Shown here: piece after piece, positions 28,311-37,564 of the stretch | How positions within the stretch are numbered: position 1 is the first letter of the stretch | Layout: the number at the start of each line of letters is the position of its first letter | From: DDH964 sp963806685 | GTDB lineage: Bacteria > Desulfobacterota > Desulfuromonadia > Desulfuromonadales > DDH964 | Assembly (NCBI GenBank): GCA_963806685.1 | Contig: CAWDZB010000004.1 | Coordinates: 1 to 64,000 of the forward strand | Reading direction: 5' to 3' | Length of the DNA stretch: 64,000 nt | Notes under the pieces: model-generated | The model's input: only the letters and a program-made list of their open reading frames with translations | What the model was told of the DNA's origin: nothing | Database searches by the model: none | Program-made: the position numbers and the translations under genes

Positions 28311-28576
28311 AAAGCTCCTGCGGGGGAAGGTTTAGCGGATCTGTCAGACCCTGGGGATTGTCAATGTGTAGACGCGACACCTATGCGACACCCGATCTAC
28401 GTAGCATTCTCCCGTGGTTACTCTTCGTCAGTGCCGCCACTGGAAAGCGAACCGAGGCCTGGCTGTGTCTAGCTGAAAATTGGGTATAATCAGGTAATTA
28501 AATGGTTCTGCATCAGAGGTGAGGTGAGCCAATCTGTGACTCCAACGGCTTTAGTCGAAGGGGAGGCAGAAAGAAT

Positions 28577-29464
28577 ATGACACCCAAGAAACCAACAAAG
28601 ATGGACGTCCATAATCTCCTGGAAAGCATCAACAGGGATCTCGGCGATTTCATCAAGAACCGCATTCAAGACGGCACTCTGAGCGATCGGGATTGGAGTA
28701 ACCTGTTTCAGGAGCCCCAAGAGAAATGGTGTTGGGAGACCCTTCCCTGCAATAAAGAAGACTGTCCGGTTCGCACGCGGGGCGATTACCGCTGCTGGCT
28801 CATCGCCGGAACGCTGTGCGGGGGCAAGGTGCAGGGAGTCTTTGCCAAGAAGTTCGGCACCTGTGTCAGTTGCGTGGTCTACAAACAGTATCACGAGAGA
28901 CCGATACGCGCCCTTTACGAGAATATCAGCATCCTGATCGCCCACCTGAGCGACGAGGCGTTCGAGTTTCGTCGTGAAGCCAGAACCGATTCGCTGACCG
29001 GGCTTTTCAACCGGGCCAGCTTCCACGAAACTATCGATCAAGAGGTGAAACGCAGCAAACGCATGGGAGGTATCCGCCTGACGCTTGTTGCGCTCGATCT
29101 GGATAATTTCAAGGCCATAAATGATGATGGCGGACACCTTGTCGGCGACTACTATCTGGTGGAGTTCGCCTCGCTTCTTCGCCGCGTGACGCGGGAAACA
29201 GATATTGTGTTCCGCACCGGAGGTGATGAGTTCAGCGTCCTGCTGGTTGGGGGCGCGGGAGAGGAGATGTCGCGCTATATAGACCGCGTTCAAGCGGCAA
29301 TTGCCGACTGGAACGCCAGGAAGGATCGCCCTCATTCCTATATGATGGCCGCCAGCGCTGGTGGCGCATGCCTGAGCGATCTCAGGTACGATCTCGATAG
29401 CTGCATCGCCAAGGCCGACGAACGGATGTATCAGAACAAACAGGAACGGAAAGCCGGGCGGTAG
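28577..29464 (+). CDS. GGDEF diguanylate cyclase with Cys-rich sensor domain
   Basis: A 295-aa cytosolic protein. Residues 45-105 form a Cys-rich domain with seven cysteines (KWCWETLPC, EDCPV, RCWLIAGTLCGG, GTCVSCVVY), the pattern of the 'two-CW' modules I associate with Desulfuromonadota signalling proteins, probably a redox or metal sensor. Residues ~135-290 are a GGDEF domain with intact RTGGDEFSVLL (215-219) and an RxxD allosteric site (RETD, 206-209), so it should make c-di-GMP under product inhibition. GGGGAGG precedes the ATG. No response-regulator receiver is present; input is presumably the Cys domain. Confidence 0.9.
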   Translation: MTPKKPTKMDVHNLLESINRDLGDFIKNRIQDGTLSDRDWSNLFQEPQEKWCWETLPCNKEDCPVRTRGDYRCWLIAGTLCGGKVQGVFAKKFGTCVSCVVYKQYHERPIRALYENISILIAHLSDEAFEFRREARTDSLTGLFNRASFHETIDQEVKRSKRMGGIRLTLVALDLDNFKAINDDGGHLVGDYYLVEFASLLRRVTRETDIVFRTGGDEFSVLLVGGAGEEMSRYIDRVQAAIADWNARKDRPHSYMMAASAGGACLSDLRYDLDSCIAKADERMYQNKQERKAGR

Positions 29465-29497
29465 GAGTCAATGTGACGAGCGCAGAACCAACGGATC

Positions 29498-29535
29498 CAT
29501 GCGATTGGAAATGGCGTGCCATTTCCAATCGCATG
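29498..29535. repeat. perfect 38-bp palindrome
   Basis: Two 18-base arms (CATGCGATTGGAAATGGC and its exact complement) around a central GT. It is 33 bases after the stop codon of the GGDEF gene. No T run follows, so it is not an ordinary terminator; an operator, a REP-like site or a transposon footprint are possible. The rest of 29465-30012 contains the REP-like hairpin and no gene I can support. Confidence 0.85.
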
Positions 29536-29576
29536 ATCTGAGGCGTCAGACCCAAGAGGGGGCTGGCACTTCTAAT

Positions 29577-29618
29577 GCTGACGTCCCCGGTCCGGCCGCA
29601 TCGGCCGGAGGCGGGGAT
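29577..29618 (+). repeat. REP-like hairpin, copy 2
   Basis: Near-identical to 22415-22454: CTGACGTCC, then TCCGGCC/GGCCGGA stem, then GGAGGCGGGGAT. The loop differs by one base (GCATC for GCATT). Confidence 0.7.
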
Positions 29619-30012
29619 TCGTATTTTTCCCTGAAGCCGGACTTTCTTACCAGCCTCGCAGCCGAGACATTGGGGGGCGGGCTTAACCGGTCATGGAGGC
29701 GATGGCCGGGATGAAGAACAATCCCGGTTGGTGGAAGGTAAAATAAGGAGAAATGGCCGCTTGAGTTTTTGCAGGAGAGAAAGCGCAATGGTAATGTAGG
29801 ATGAAATAAGCCGGATGTCGATCCCGGAGCCTTTGGTAAATAATGTCGGGACGAGACACCTTCCGCTTCACATCAAATAGCTTGAAACAGGAGTCTCGGC
29901 AGGGGACAAAGGCAACCTGCGCCCGCCGGGAGATCGTTCGGAGAATCGCAAAAGAGGGCAACCCCTCTTTCCCCAGCCAGTCTCAGCACCTGTTCCGAAT
30001 GGGAGCAAAAAA

Positions 30013-31686
30013 GTGAGTGCCGCAAAACAGCGTGAATTGAAGGTGCGCAGCAGCATCAAAGGGCGGGCTCCTGACCTGGCATCGCTGCGGGACGTTCGCG
30101 ATTGCCTGGGGGAGATGCCGCGGCGCCGCGACCTGCTCATCGAATATCTACACCGGCTGCAGGACCGGTTCGGCCATCTTTCCACCCGACACCTGGTAGC
30201 GCTGGCCCGGGAGCTGCGGCTGTCGGCCGCGGAGGTCTACGAGGTGGCCAGCTTTTACCACCGCTTCGACATCGCCAAGGACGGGGAGGCGGTTCCGCCG
30301 CCTTTGACCGTGCGCGTCTGCGAATCGATCACCTGCAGTCTCTTCGGCGCCGAGGAGTTGGTGCGGGCGCTGCGGGAGGGGCTGGGGGAAGGGATGCGCA
30401 TCCAGCGCGTCCCCTGCGTCGGGCGCTGCCACGCGGCGCCCGTGGCCGTTGTCGGCGAGCTGCCCGTCGACCGGGCGACGCCTGCGAAGGTTGTGGCCGC
30501 CGTCGCCGCGGGCGACTTTTCCGCGCCGCTTCCCGACTACATCGCCTACGACCGCTATCGCCGGGAGGGGGGCTACCGGATCTATCAACGCTGCCTCTCC
30601 GGGGAGCTGGCGCCCGAGACAGTTCTTGCCCGGCTGGAGGGCTCCGGCCTGCGCGGCCTGGGCGGCGCCGGCTTTCCCGTCGGCCGCAAGTGGCGCCTGG
30701 TGCGCGAGCAGCCGGCGCCGCGGCTGCTCGCGGTCAATATCGACGAGGGGGAGCCGGGGACCTTCAAGGACGGGCACTACCTCTGCTCCGATCCGCACCG
30801 CTTTCTGGAGGGGGTGCTGATCGCCGCCTGGGTGGTGGGGGTCGAGGCGGTCACCCTCTACCTGCGGGACGAATACCCCGCCGGGCGGGCGCTTCTGGAA
30901 CGAGAGCTGGCGGCCCTTGCCGCCGACCCTCCCGGCCCGCTGCCGGTCATCGAGCTGCGGCGCGGGGCCGGCGCCTACATCTGCGGCGAGGAATCGGCCA
31001 TGATCGAGTCGATCGAGGGCAAACGGGGGATGCCGCGCCTGCGTCCCCCCTACCTCGCCGAGCGTGGGCTCTTCGGCCACCCGACGTTGGAACACAACCT
31101 GGAGAGCCTGCACTGGGTGCGCGACCTGGTCGAGCAGGGGCCCGAGGGGTTCACCGCCCAGGGCCGCCGCGGACGGACGGGGCTGCGCTCTTTCTCGGTG
31201 AGCGGCCGCATCGTCCGCCCCGGGGTGCACCGGGCTCCGGCGGGGATCACCCTGCAGGAGCTGATCGACGAGTACTGCGGCGGCCTGCTCCCCGGCCACC
31301 GCCTCTACGGCTACCTGCCGGGAGGCGCCTCCGGCGGCATCCTCCCCGCCGCCCTGGCCGACCTCCCCCTCGATTTCGACACCCTGGCCGAGTACGGCTG
31401 CTTCATCGGCTCGGCGGCGATCATCGTCTTCTCGGACCGGGACCGGGCGCGGGATCTGGCCTTGAACGCCCTGCGCTTTTTCGCCGACGAGTCCTGCGGC
31501 CAGTGCACCCCCTGCCGCGAGGGGACGCTGCGGGCCCGGGAACTGATGGAACGGGAAGTCTGGGACGCTGGTCTTCTGGAGGAGCTGGCGGCGGTGATGG
31601 GCGACGCCTCCATCTGCGGGCTTGGCCAGGCCGCCCCCAACCTGTGGCGCAGCGTGCTGCGTTACTTCCCCGGGGAGGTGTCGTGA
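30013..31686 (+). CDS. fdsB: NAD-dependent formate dehydrogenase beta subunit, NuoE-NuoF fusion
   Basis: A 557-aa fusion of a NuoE-like thioredoxin-fold domain (about 20-165) and a NuoF-like flavoprotein (about 180-555). Cysteines 103, 108, 135 and 139 (VCESITC, PCVGRCH) would hold a [2Fe-2S] cluster. The NuoF part has the FMN/NAD region (GLGGAGFPVGRKW, GEPGTFKD, YICGEESAMIES) and a [4Fe-4S] site (SCGQCTPCREGT plus SICGLG). It passes electrons from the catalytic subunit to NAD+, or back for CO2 reduction. In most FDHs these are separate FdsG and FdsB chains. GTG start after GGGAG. Its TGA overlaps the ATG of the next gene, so the two are translationally coupled. Confidence 0.92.
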   Translation: MSAAKQRELKVRSSIKGRAPDLASLRDVRDCLGEMPRRRDLLIEYLHRLQDRFGHLSTRHLVALARELRLSAAEVYEVASFYHRFDIAKDGEAVPPPLTVRVCESITCSLFGAEELVRALREGLGEGMRIQRVPCVGRCHAAPVAVVGELPVDRATPAKVVAAVAAGDFSAPLPDYIAYDRYRREGGYRIYQRCLSGELAPETVLARLEGSGLRGLGGAGFPVGRKWRLVREQPAPRLLAVNIDEGEPGTFKDGHYLCSDPHRFLEGVLIAAWVVGVEAVTLYLRDEYPAGRALLERELAALAADPPGPLPVIELRRGAGAYICGEESAMIESIEGKRGMPRLRPPYLAERGLFGHPTLEHNLESLHWVRDLVEQGPEGFTAQGRRGRTGLRSFSVSGRIVRPGVHRAPAGITLQELIDEYCGGLLPGHRLYGYLPGGASGGILPAALADLPLDFDTLAEYGCFIGSAAIIVFSDRDRARDLALNALRFFADESCGQCTPCREGTLRARELMEREVWDAGLLEELAAVMGDASICGLGQAAPNLWRSVLRYFPGEVS

Positions 31687-34419
31687 TGGCCGCCAGCGCT
31701 GCAACCATCGTCTTCACCGTCAACGGCCGGGAGATCGCCGCCGCCCCCGGCGAGACCATCCTTGCGGCCTGCCAGCGCCACGGCATCGACATCCCCCACC
31801 TCTGCTACCAGGACGGCCTGCGCCCGGACGGCAACTGCCGGGCCTGCGTGGTGGAGATCAAGGGGGAGCGGCTGCTCGCCTCCTCCTGCAGCCGCCGGCC
31901 GGCGGCGGGGATGGTGGTGCGCACCGACAGCGAACGGGCCCGGCGGGCGCAGAAGCTGGTTTTGGAGCTGCTGCTGGCCAACGCGCCGCAGCAAAGCGAC
32001 ACCTTGTCGAACGAGCTGCGCCGCTGGTGTGCGGCCCTCGGGGTTGATGGTCCACGCTTTGCCCCGCGCCTGCCGCAGCTCCCCGCCCACAGCCATCCGG
32101 CCATGACGGTCAACCTGGCCGCCTGCATCCACTGCACCCGCTGCCTGCGCGCCTGCCGGGAGAGCCAGGTCAACGACGTCATCGGCTACGCCTACCGCGG
32201 CGAGCGCTCGCAGATCGTCTTCGACCTCGACGACGACCTGGGGGAGAGCTCCTGCGTCGCCTGCGGCGAGTGCGTCCAGGCCTGTCCTACCGGCGCCCTG
32301 ATGCCGGCGGGCGGCGTCGGCCTGGAGATCGGCCGACCGCCAGGTCGACACCGTCTGCCCCTACTGCGGGGTCGGCTGCCTGCTGCGCTACCACGTCAAG
32401 GAAAACCGCATCCTCTTCGCCGAGGGCCTGCCCGGGCCCGCCAACCGCGGGCGGCTCTGTGTCAAGGGACGCTTCGGCTTCGACTACGTCCACCACCGCC
32501 AGCGCCTGACCAAACCGCTGATCCGTCGCGCCGACGCCCCCAAGCTGCTCGAACCCGATTTCGACCCGGCAAACATGGTCAGCCTGTTTCGCGAGGCGAG
32601 CTGGGAGGAAGCCCTTGATGCGGCCGCCGCCGGCCTGAAGAAGATCCTCGAGGGTCACGGCCCGCCGGGGCTGGCCGGCTTCGGCTCGGCCAAGGGCTCC
32701 AACGAGGAGGCTTACCTCTTCCAGAAGCTGGTGCGCACGGGTTTCGGCTCCAACAACGTCGACCACTGCACCCGCCTCTGCCACGCCTCCTCGGTCGCCG
32801 CCCTGCTGCAGATGATCGGCTCGGGGGCGGTCTCCAACCCGATGGCCGACGCCGAGGCGGCGGAGCTGATCTTCGTCATCGGCTCCAACACCGAGGAGAA
32901 CCACCCGGTAGCCGCCACCTTCATCAAGAACGCCCGCCGCGCCGGCGCAACCCTGGTCGTCGCCGACCCGCGCGAGGTTCCCCTGGCGCGCCACGCCGAC
33001 TTCTTTCTCAATTTCCGCCCCGACGGCGACGTCGCCCTGGTCAACGCCCTGATGCACTCGGTGATCCACCAGGGGCTGGTCGACGCGGACTTCGTCGCCC
33101 GCCGCACCACGGGGTTCGAGGAACTGAAAGCGCACCTGGCGCCCTTCTCTCCCGAGGCGATGGCGCCGCTGTGCGGCATCGACACCGCCACCATCCACGA
33201 GGTGGCCCGCCGCTACGCCACCGCCAAGGGCGCCATCATCTTCTGGGGGATGGGCATCTCCCAGCACAGCCACGGCACCGACAACGCCCGGGCGCTGATC
33301 TCCCTGGCCCTGCTGACCGGGCAGATCGGCCGTCCCGGCTGCGGCCTGCATCCGCTGCGCGGTCAGAACAACGTGCAGGGGGCCTCGGACGTCGGCCTGA
33401 TCCCGATGGTCTTTCCCGATTACCGTCCGGTGGGGGACGCGGCGGCGCGGACCGCCTTCGAGGCTCTCTGGGAGGCCAGGCTCGATCCGAAGCCGGGGTT
33501 GACGGTGGTGGAGGTGGTGCAGGCGATCCTGGAAGGGGAAGTGAAGGGGATGTACATCATGGGCGAGAACCCGGCCATGTCCGACCCCAACCTGCACCAC
33601 GCCCGCGCTGCCCTCGCCCGCCTGGAGCACCTGGTGGTGCAGGACATCTTTCTCACCGAGACGGCCTGCTACGCCGACGTCGTCCTGCCGGCTTCCGCCC
33701 ACGCCGAGAAGAGCGGGACCTTTACCAACTCCGACCGCCGCGTCCAGCTCGGCCGCCAGGCCATCGAGCCCCCCGGCGAAGCCCGTCAGGACCTCTGGAT
33801 CATCCAGGAACTCGCCCGCCGCATCGGTCTCGACTGGAATTACGAAGGGCCACAGGCGGTCTTTGCCGAGATGCGCCGGGCCATGCCGAGCATCGCCGGC
33901 ATCACCTGGGAGCGCCTGGAGACCGAGGGATCGGTCACCTACCCCTGTCTGAAGGAGGGAGACCCCGGCCAGGCGGTTATTTTCACCGAGCGCTTTCCCA
34001 CCGCCGACGGCCTGGCGCGCTTCGTCCCGTCCCCCCTGGCCGCCGCCGCCGAACTCCCCGATGCGGAATTCCCCTTCGTGCTCATCACCGGCCGCCAGCT
34101 GGAACACTGGCACACCGGCGCCATGACCCGCCGCGCCACCGTCCTCGATGCCCTCGAACCGCTGCCGACGGCGAGCCTCCACCGCCAGGACCTGGAGCGG
34201 CTCGGCATCGCCCCCGGCGAGCAAATCACCGTCGTCTCCCGGCGCGGCGCCCTCACCGCCTACGCCCGCACCGACGACGGCGTGCAGCCGGGGCAGGTCT
34301 TCATCCCCTTCTGCTACCGCGAGGCCGCCGCCAACCTGCTCACCAACGAGGCCCTCGACCCCGAGGCCAAGATCCCCGAATTCAAGTTCTGCGGCGTATC
34401 GGTCAGGCCTGCCCGCTGA
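31686..34419 (+). CDS. fdhA: formate dehydrogenase catalytic (alpha) subunit, frameshifted
   Basis: A 910-aa molybdenum- or tungsten-bisMGD formate dehydrogenase once a single extra C near 32333 (ATCGGCCGACC) is discounted. First frame (31686 to ~32332): NuoG-like ferredoxin domain with [2Fe-2S] cysteines (CYQDGLRPDGNCRAC, SSC), then HCTRCLRAC and CVACGECVQACP for [4Fe-4S] clusters. Second frame (~32334 to 34419): CPYCGVGCLLRYHV, CVKGRFGFDYVHH, the active-site segment NNVDHCTRLCHASS with Cys where selenocysteine occurs in FdhF, and the C-terminal MopB domain. The second frame has no start codon before 32575, so it cannot be an independent full subunit. Sequencing error or a recent mutation are both possible. 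It overlaps the convergent FdhD-MobA gene by 17 bases. Confidence 0.85.
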
Positions 34420-35830
34420 CGGCCCCGTCCTGTCCCGGGGCGTCCGCCGTGTCGGCTTCCTCCCGCTCCTGCTCGCGCAGGGCGAAATACTCCTGCGGGG
34501 TGTTGATGTTGCAGAAGGAGCGCCCGGCAGGATCGCACTCCTTAAAGACCTCCGCCGGCACCTGATGCACCCGCACCTGCGGGAAAAAACTCACGATCCG
34601 TTTTTCGCCCGCCTCCAGCGCCGCTTCGATCGCCGGCCGACAGCGCTTGTCGTAGAGGGCGTGCAGCGGCTCCACCCCTTTGCCGCTACAGGGGATGACC
34701 ACGTCCCCGAGTTCCCGTTCCCGGCACAGGCGGCGGATGACCGCGGCGGAGAGGAAGGGCATGTCACAGGCGGCCACGAAGATTTTTTCCCGGCCGGCGT
34801 GGCAAAGCCCCGCATGGATGCCGGCCAGCACCCCTTTGTGCAGGTAGCGGTCCGGCACCTTGCGACAGGGGAGTTCCCGGTAGAATTCGGGCGCGTTGGT
34901 GACGACGAGCACCTCGTCGAAGAGCGCCGCCAGCCGGGCGTAAACGTGGTCGATGAACAGGGCGCCGGCAATCGGCAGCAGCGCCTTGTCGCACCCCATG
35001 CGCCGGCTTTCGCCACCGGCCAGGATGACCCCGGTGACCCCGGGGATCTTTTCTGCTGGCGCCGCCAGCTCCAGCCGTTCCGGGCGGCAGTAGACTTCAC
35101 AACCGTCCCCCCGCAAATAGCCGATCAGGGTGATGCCGGCCGTTTCGCAAAGGCGGATGGCCTGGTCGGTGAGGGCAGTGCGCGAAGCGATCAGGCCGAT
35201 GCCGAGGCGGGCCGCCTTGGCGACCATCTCGGAAGAAACCCGCCCCGAGGTCGCCAGGCGCTTGCCCCGCAGATCGATCCCCCGGAACAGGGCCTCCCCG
35301 GCGATGCGGTCGAAGGTATTGTGGCGGCCGATATCCTCGGCGAACAGGAGCAGGCCGCGGCCGTCGCCGACGGCACTGGAATGGATTCCGCCGTGCGCCC
35401 GATAGCGTTCCGCCCGGCGGGCCAGCTCCCGCATCAGACCGAAGATGGCCGGGGGGGAATAGCGGGGGAAATCTGGGACATCTTCCATGGGGGGAAGGTT
35501 TGGGAGGTCGAAGGCGATGCCCGTTCCACAGCCGGAGGTCAAAATCGGGTTAAGCTGCCCGGGGAGCGCCTGTTTGATCCGCACCCTGGCGACGCCGTAT
35601 TCTTCACAGGTGCCGAGGGCAAAAATGTCGTCGAGGGTTTCGACAAACCCGTGGGTCCGCAAAAAACCGGCGACCAGAAAATTCAGCTGGTGCGGCGAAG
35701 CGACCAGGGTCGCCAGTTCTCGCCCGTTGACGAAGAGCCTGAGGGGAAACTCCTGGACCACGCCGCGCCGTATGGAGTGCACCCTTCCTTTTTCCAGGCG
35801 TAAAATTCGGCGGTTGTCGTTGCTCTCCAT
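34403..35830 (-). CDS. FdhD-MobA fusion (formate dehydrogenase maturation and Mo cofactor guanylylation)
   Basis: A 475-aa two-domain protein. Residues ~1-260 are FdhD, the sulfurtransferase that hands sulfur from a cysteine desulfurase to the FDH cofactor (FPLRLFVNG, LTSGCGTGIAF, AEDIGRHNTFDRIAGEAL, LATSGRVSSEMVAKAARLG). Only one cysteine is seen where many FdhD proteins have CxxC. Residues ~265-455 are MobA, which makes bis-MGD from GTP (GVILAGGESRRMGCDKALLPI, VAACDMPFLSAAVI). Both steps are needed for the formate dehydrogenase encoded convergently next door; the 3' ends overlap by 17 bases. FdhD and MobA are usually separate genes. Confidence 0.92.
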   Translation of the reverse strand: MESNDNRRILRLEKGRVHSIRRGVVQEFPLRLFVNGRELATLVASPHQLNFLVAGFLRTHGFVETLDDIFALGTCEEYGVARVRIKQALPGQLNPILTSGCGTGIAFDLPNLPPMEDVPDFPRYSPPAIFGLMRELARRAERYRAHGGIHSSAVGDGRGLLLFAEDIGRHNTFDRIAGEALFRGIDLRGKRLATSGRVSSEMVAKAARLGIGLIASRTALTDQAIRLCETAGITLIGYLRGDGCEVYCRPERLELAAPAEKIPGVTGVILAGGESRRMGCDKALLPIAGALFIDHVYARLAALFDEVLVVTNAPEFYRELPCRKVPDRYLHKGVLAGIHAGLCHAGREKIFVAACDMPFLSAAVIRRLCRERELGDVVIPCSGKGVEPLHALYDKRCRPAIEAALEAGEKRIVSFFPQVRVHQVPAEVFKECDPAGRSFCNINTPQEYFALREQEREEADTADAPGQDGAVSGQA

Positions 35831-35910
35831 GCCGGCTCCAGGGCCTTGGGTTGGTTAAGGAGATTAAGAATAACCTACGGCAAAGGCCTCTGCGAGTCAA
35901 ACGGGACAGG

Positions 35911-35957
35911 CAACGGGACAGGCAAGTTTGCAGACTGCGCAAGGTAGCCAGGTCCGG
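35911..35957. repeat. degenerate REP-like hairpin
   Basis: CGGGACAGGCAAGTTTGC ... GCAAGGTAGCCAGGTCCGGG is a weaker version of the hairpin at 27479-27524, with an extra partial repeat of CGGGACAGGCAA in front. It lies between the divergent FdhD-MobA and cNMP-binding genes. Confidence 0.6.
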
Positions 35958-36035
35958 GTAAGCAAGAGCAATCATGTTACACTCGATGGTAACCCTATTC
36001 CCTCCCGATTTTTTTCAGCGCAATGAAAGGACAAC

Positions 36036-36503
36036 ATGCCCAAGGTCAAGCAGGCCATTGACGAATTACGCCGGGAGAACCGGTTTTTCCATCTTTTCAC
36101 CGACGCCGAATTGGAGGTCCTGCAACCCCTCTTTCAATTGACCCGCTGCCCTCGCGGCGAAACCCTGATCGAGGAGGGAGATCCGGCGGGCGGCCCCTTT
36201 GCCATCGTCCTGTCCGGCGCCCTGGAAGTAAAAAAGGAGACCGAATTCGGTCACCAAGTGGTCCTCGCCAAGACCATTCGTGGTGCTCTTCTGGGATATG
36301 CCTCCATTTACCTCAGCAACCGGCCGCTTCCGATCACCGCTGTCGCCCTGGAAGACACCGAAAGTCTCTCCATGCCACCGGAACAGCTGGCTGCGCTGCT
36401 GGAAAACCATCCGGTCATCGGCGTCAAAATCCTGAAGGAAGTCATCCGGGTGCAGGATATCCGTCTTCAGGAGCTGCTGGTGCGTTTTGCCGGAACCTTG
36501 TAG
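36036..36503 (+). CDS. cyclic nucleotide-binding domain protein
   Basis: A 155-aa protein consisting of a cNMP-binding beta-roll and flanking helices: FFHLFTDAELEVLQPLFQ, GETLIEEGDPAGGPFAIVLSG and a phosphate-cassette-like region (RGALLGYASIYLSNRPLPIT), where the usual GE...RSA motif is poorly preserved. No DNA-binding helix-turn-helix or enzymatic domain follows, so it may be a stand-alone sensor or have lost ligand binding. GAAAGGAC precedes the ATG. It is monocistronic with a hairpin terminator 40 bases downstream. Confidence 0.85.
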   Translation: MPKVKQAIDELRRENRFFHLFTDAELEVLQPLFQLTRCPRGETLIEEGDPAGGPFAIVLSGALEVKKETEFGHQVVLAKTIRGALLGYASIYLSNRPLPITAVALEDTESLSMPPEQLAALLENHPVIGVKILKEVIRVQDIRLQELLVRFAGTL

Positions 36504-36543
36504 GGCACACTTAAGAGCCCAAGGCGCAAAAAGGTTACAGAAA

Positions 36544-36581
36544 ACCGTCCGACCGGAACAGTTTCCGGCGGGCGCTTTTTC
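36544..36581 (+). terminator. rho-independent terminator after cNMP-binding gene
   Basis: ACCGTCCGACCGGA and TTCCGGCGGGCG form the stem, followed by CTTTTTC. It is nearly the same sequence as the terminator at 23996-24036. Confidence 0.75.
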
Positions 36582-36617
36582 TTTCCACTGCCAATGGAGA
36601 CCGGGTAAGGAGAGTGG

Positions 36618-37460
36618 TTACTTCGAGCCCTTGCGGCCGGCCGCGGCGTGGTAGCGGCGGCGCACTTCGTCCAGGTCGACCGTCGGCGGCGGGAAGGTCA
36701 TATCCAGGGATTCCAGGGTTTCGGTGATGATCTGCGAAACGGCCAGGTTGCGGAACCACTTGTGGTTGGAAGGAATGACGAACCAGGGTGCGCGCTCGGT
36801 GCTTGTGCAGCCGAGCGCCTCGGCATAGGCCTTCTGGTAGTCGGGCCAAAGGTCGCGTTCGGTGTAGTCGGCGAGGCTGATTTTCCAGTGGCGGTCGGGA
36901 TCGTCGAGGCGCCGCTTGAAGCGCCGCAGCTGCTCCTCGGGAGAGATGTGCAGGAAGAACTTGAGAATATGGGTGCCGTCGGCCACCAGGTTCTGTTCGA
37001 ACGCGTTGATCATTTCGAAGCGGCGGGACCAGACCTTTTCCGGCACCAGGTCGTGCACCCGGACCACCAGTACGTCCTCGTAATGGGAACGGTTGAAGAT
37101 GACGATCTCGCCGCGCGCCGGGACCTGGCGATGGACCCGCCAGAGGAAGTCGTGGGCGGCCTCTTCGGCCGAGGGTTCCTTGAAGCAGTGAACCCGGGTT
37201 CCCTGGGGGTTGAGCGGTCCGACCACGTGACGGATGGTGCCGTCCTTGCCGCCGGCGTCCATGGCCTGCAGGCAGATCAGCAGCGAGCGGCGGTTTTCGG
37301 CGTAGAGGCGGTACTGCAGGGCCTGCAGCCTGCGGCCCAGGTCGGCGAGTTCGGCGGCGGCCGAACGTTTGTCGGTGTGTCCGTCTTTGGCGCCAGGATC
37401 GATCTTGGCCAGGTCGACCCTGGTCCCCGGCTTGATGCGGAATCTGTCGCGCCAACTCAT
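36618..37460 (-). CDS. ppk2: polyphosphate kinase 2 (polyP:nucleotide phosphotransferase)
   Basis: A 280-aa PPK2-family enzyme with one P-loop kinase-like domain. Walker A-like CLQAMDAGGKDGTIRHV, Walker B-like IVIFNRSHYEDVLVVRVH and the lid arginines in FKRRLDDPDRHWKISLADY are present. PPK2 uses polyphosphate to phosphorylate nucleoside mono- or diphosphates; the single-domain length fits class I or III, which cannot be separated by eye. ATG at 37460 has GGGGAGG 6 bases upstream. It is next to a lytic transglycosylase and a CHAD polyP-binding protein, and is the second polyphosphate enzyme in this window after PPK1. Confidence 0.93.
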   Translation of the reverse strand: MSWRDRFRIKPGTRVDLAKIDPGAKDGHTDKRSAAAELADLGRRLQALQYRLYAENRRSLLICLQAMDAGGKDGTIRHVVGPLNPQGTRVHCFKEPSAEEAAHDFLWRVHRQVPARGEIVIFNRSHYEDVLVVRVHDLVPEKVWSRRFEMINAFEQNLVADGTHILKFFLHISPEEQLRRFKRRLDDPDRHWKISLADYTERDLWPDYQKAYAEALGCTSTERAPWFVIPSNHKWFRNLAVSQIITETLESLDMTFPPPTVDLDEVRRRYHAAAGRKGSK

Positions 37461-37564
37461 CTGCAGCCTCCCCGGTCGATACCCGTCCAAGGGCTTTACC
37501 TGAACTCTACCAAGGTGCCGGAAAGGCACAAATGGCGTTTGGAGTAGGCCGGATGCCGGACCGG

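Noticed and set aside
29554..29577. Sigma-54 promoter (TGGCAC...TGC)
   Set aside because: It is 440 bases from the next gene with a REP-like hairpin between, and similar words elsewhere lack the spacing.
32575..34419. Separate short formate dehydrogenase subunit
   Set aside because: The first [4Fe-4S] motif (CPYCGVGC) and flanking sequence lie upstream of this ATG in the same frame with no earlier start, so the gene is a frameshifted whole rather than an independent subunit.
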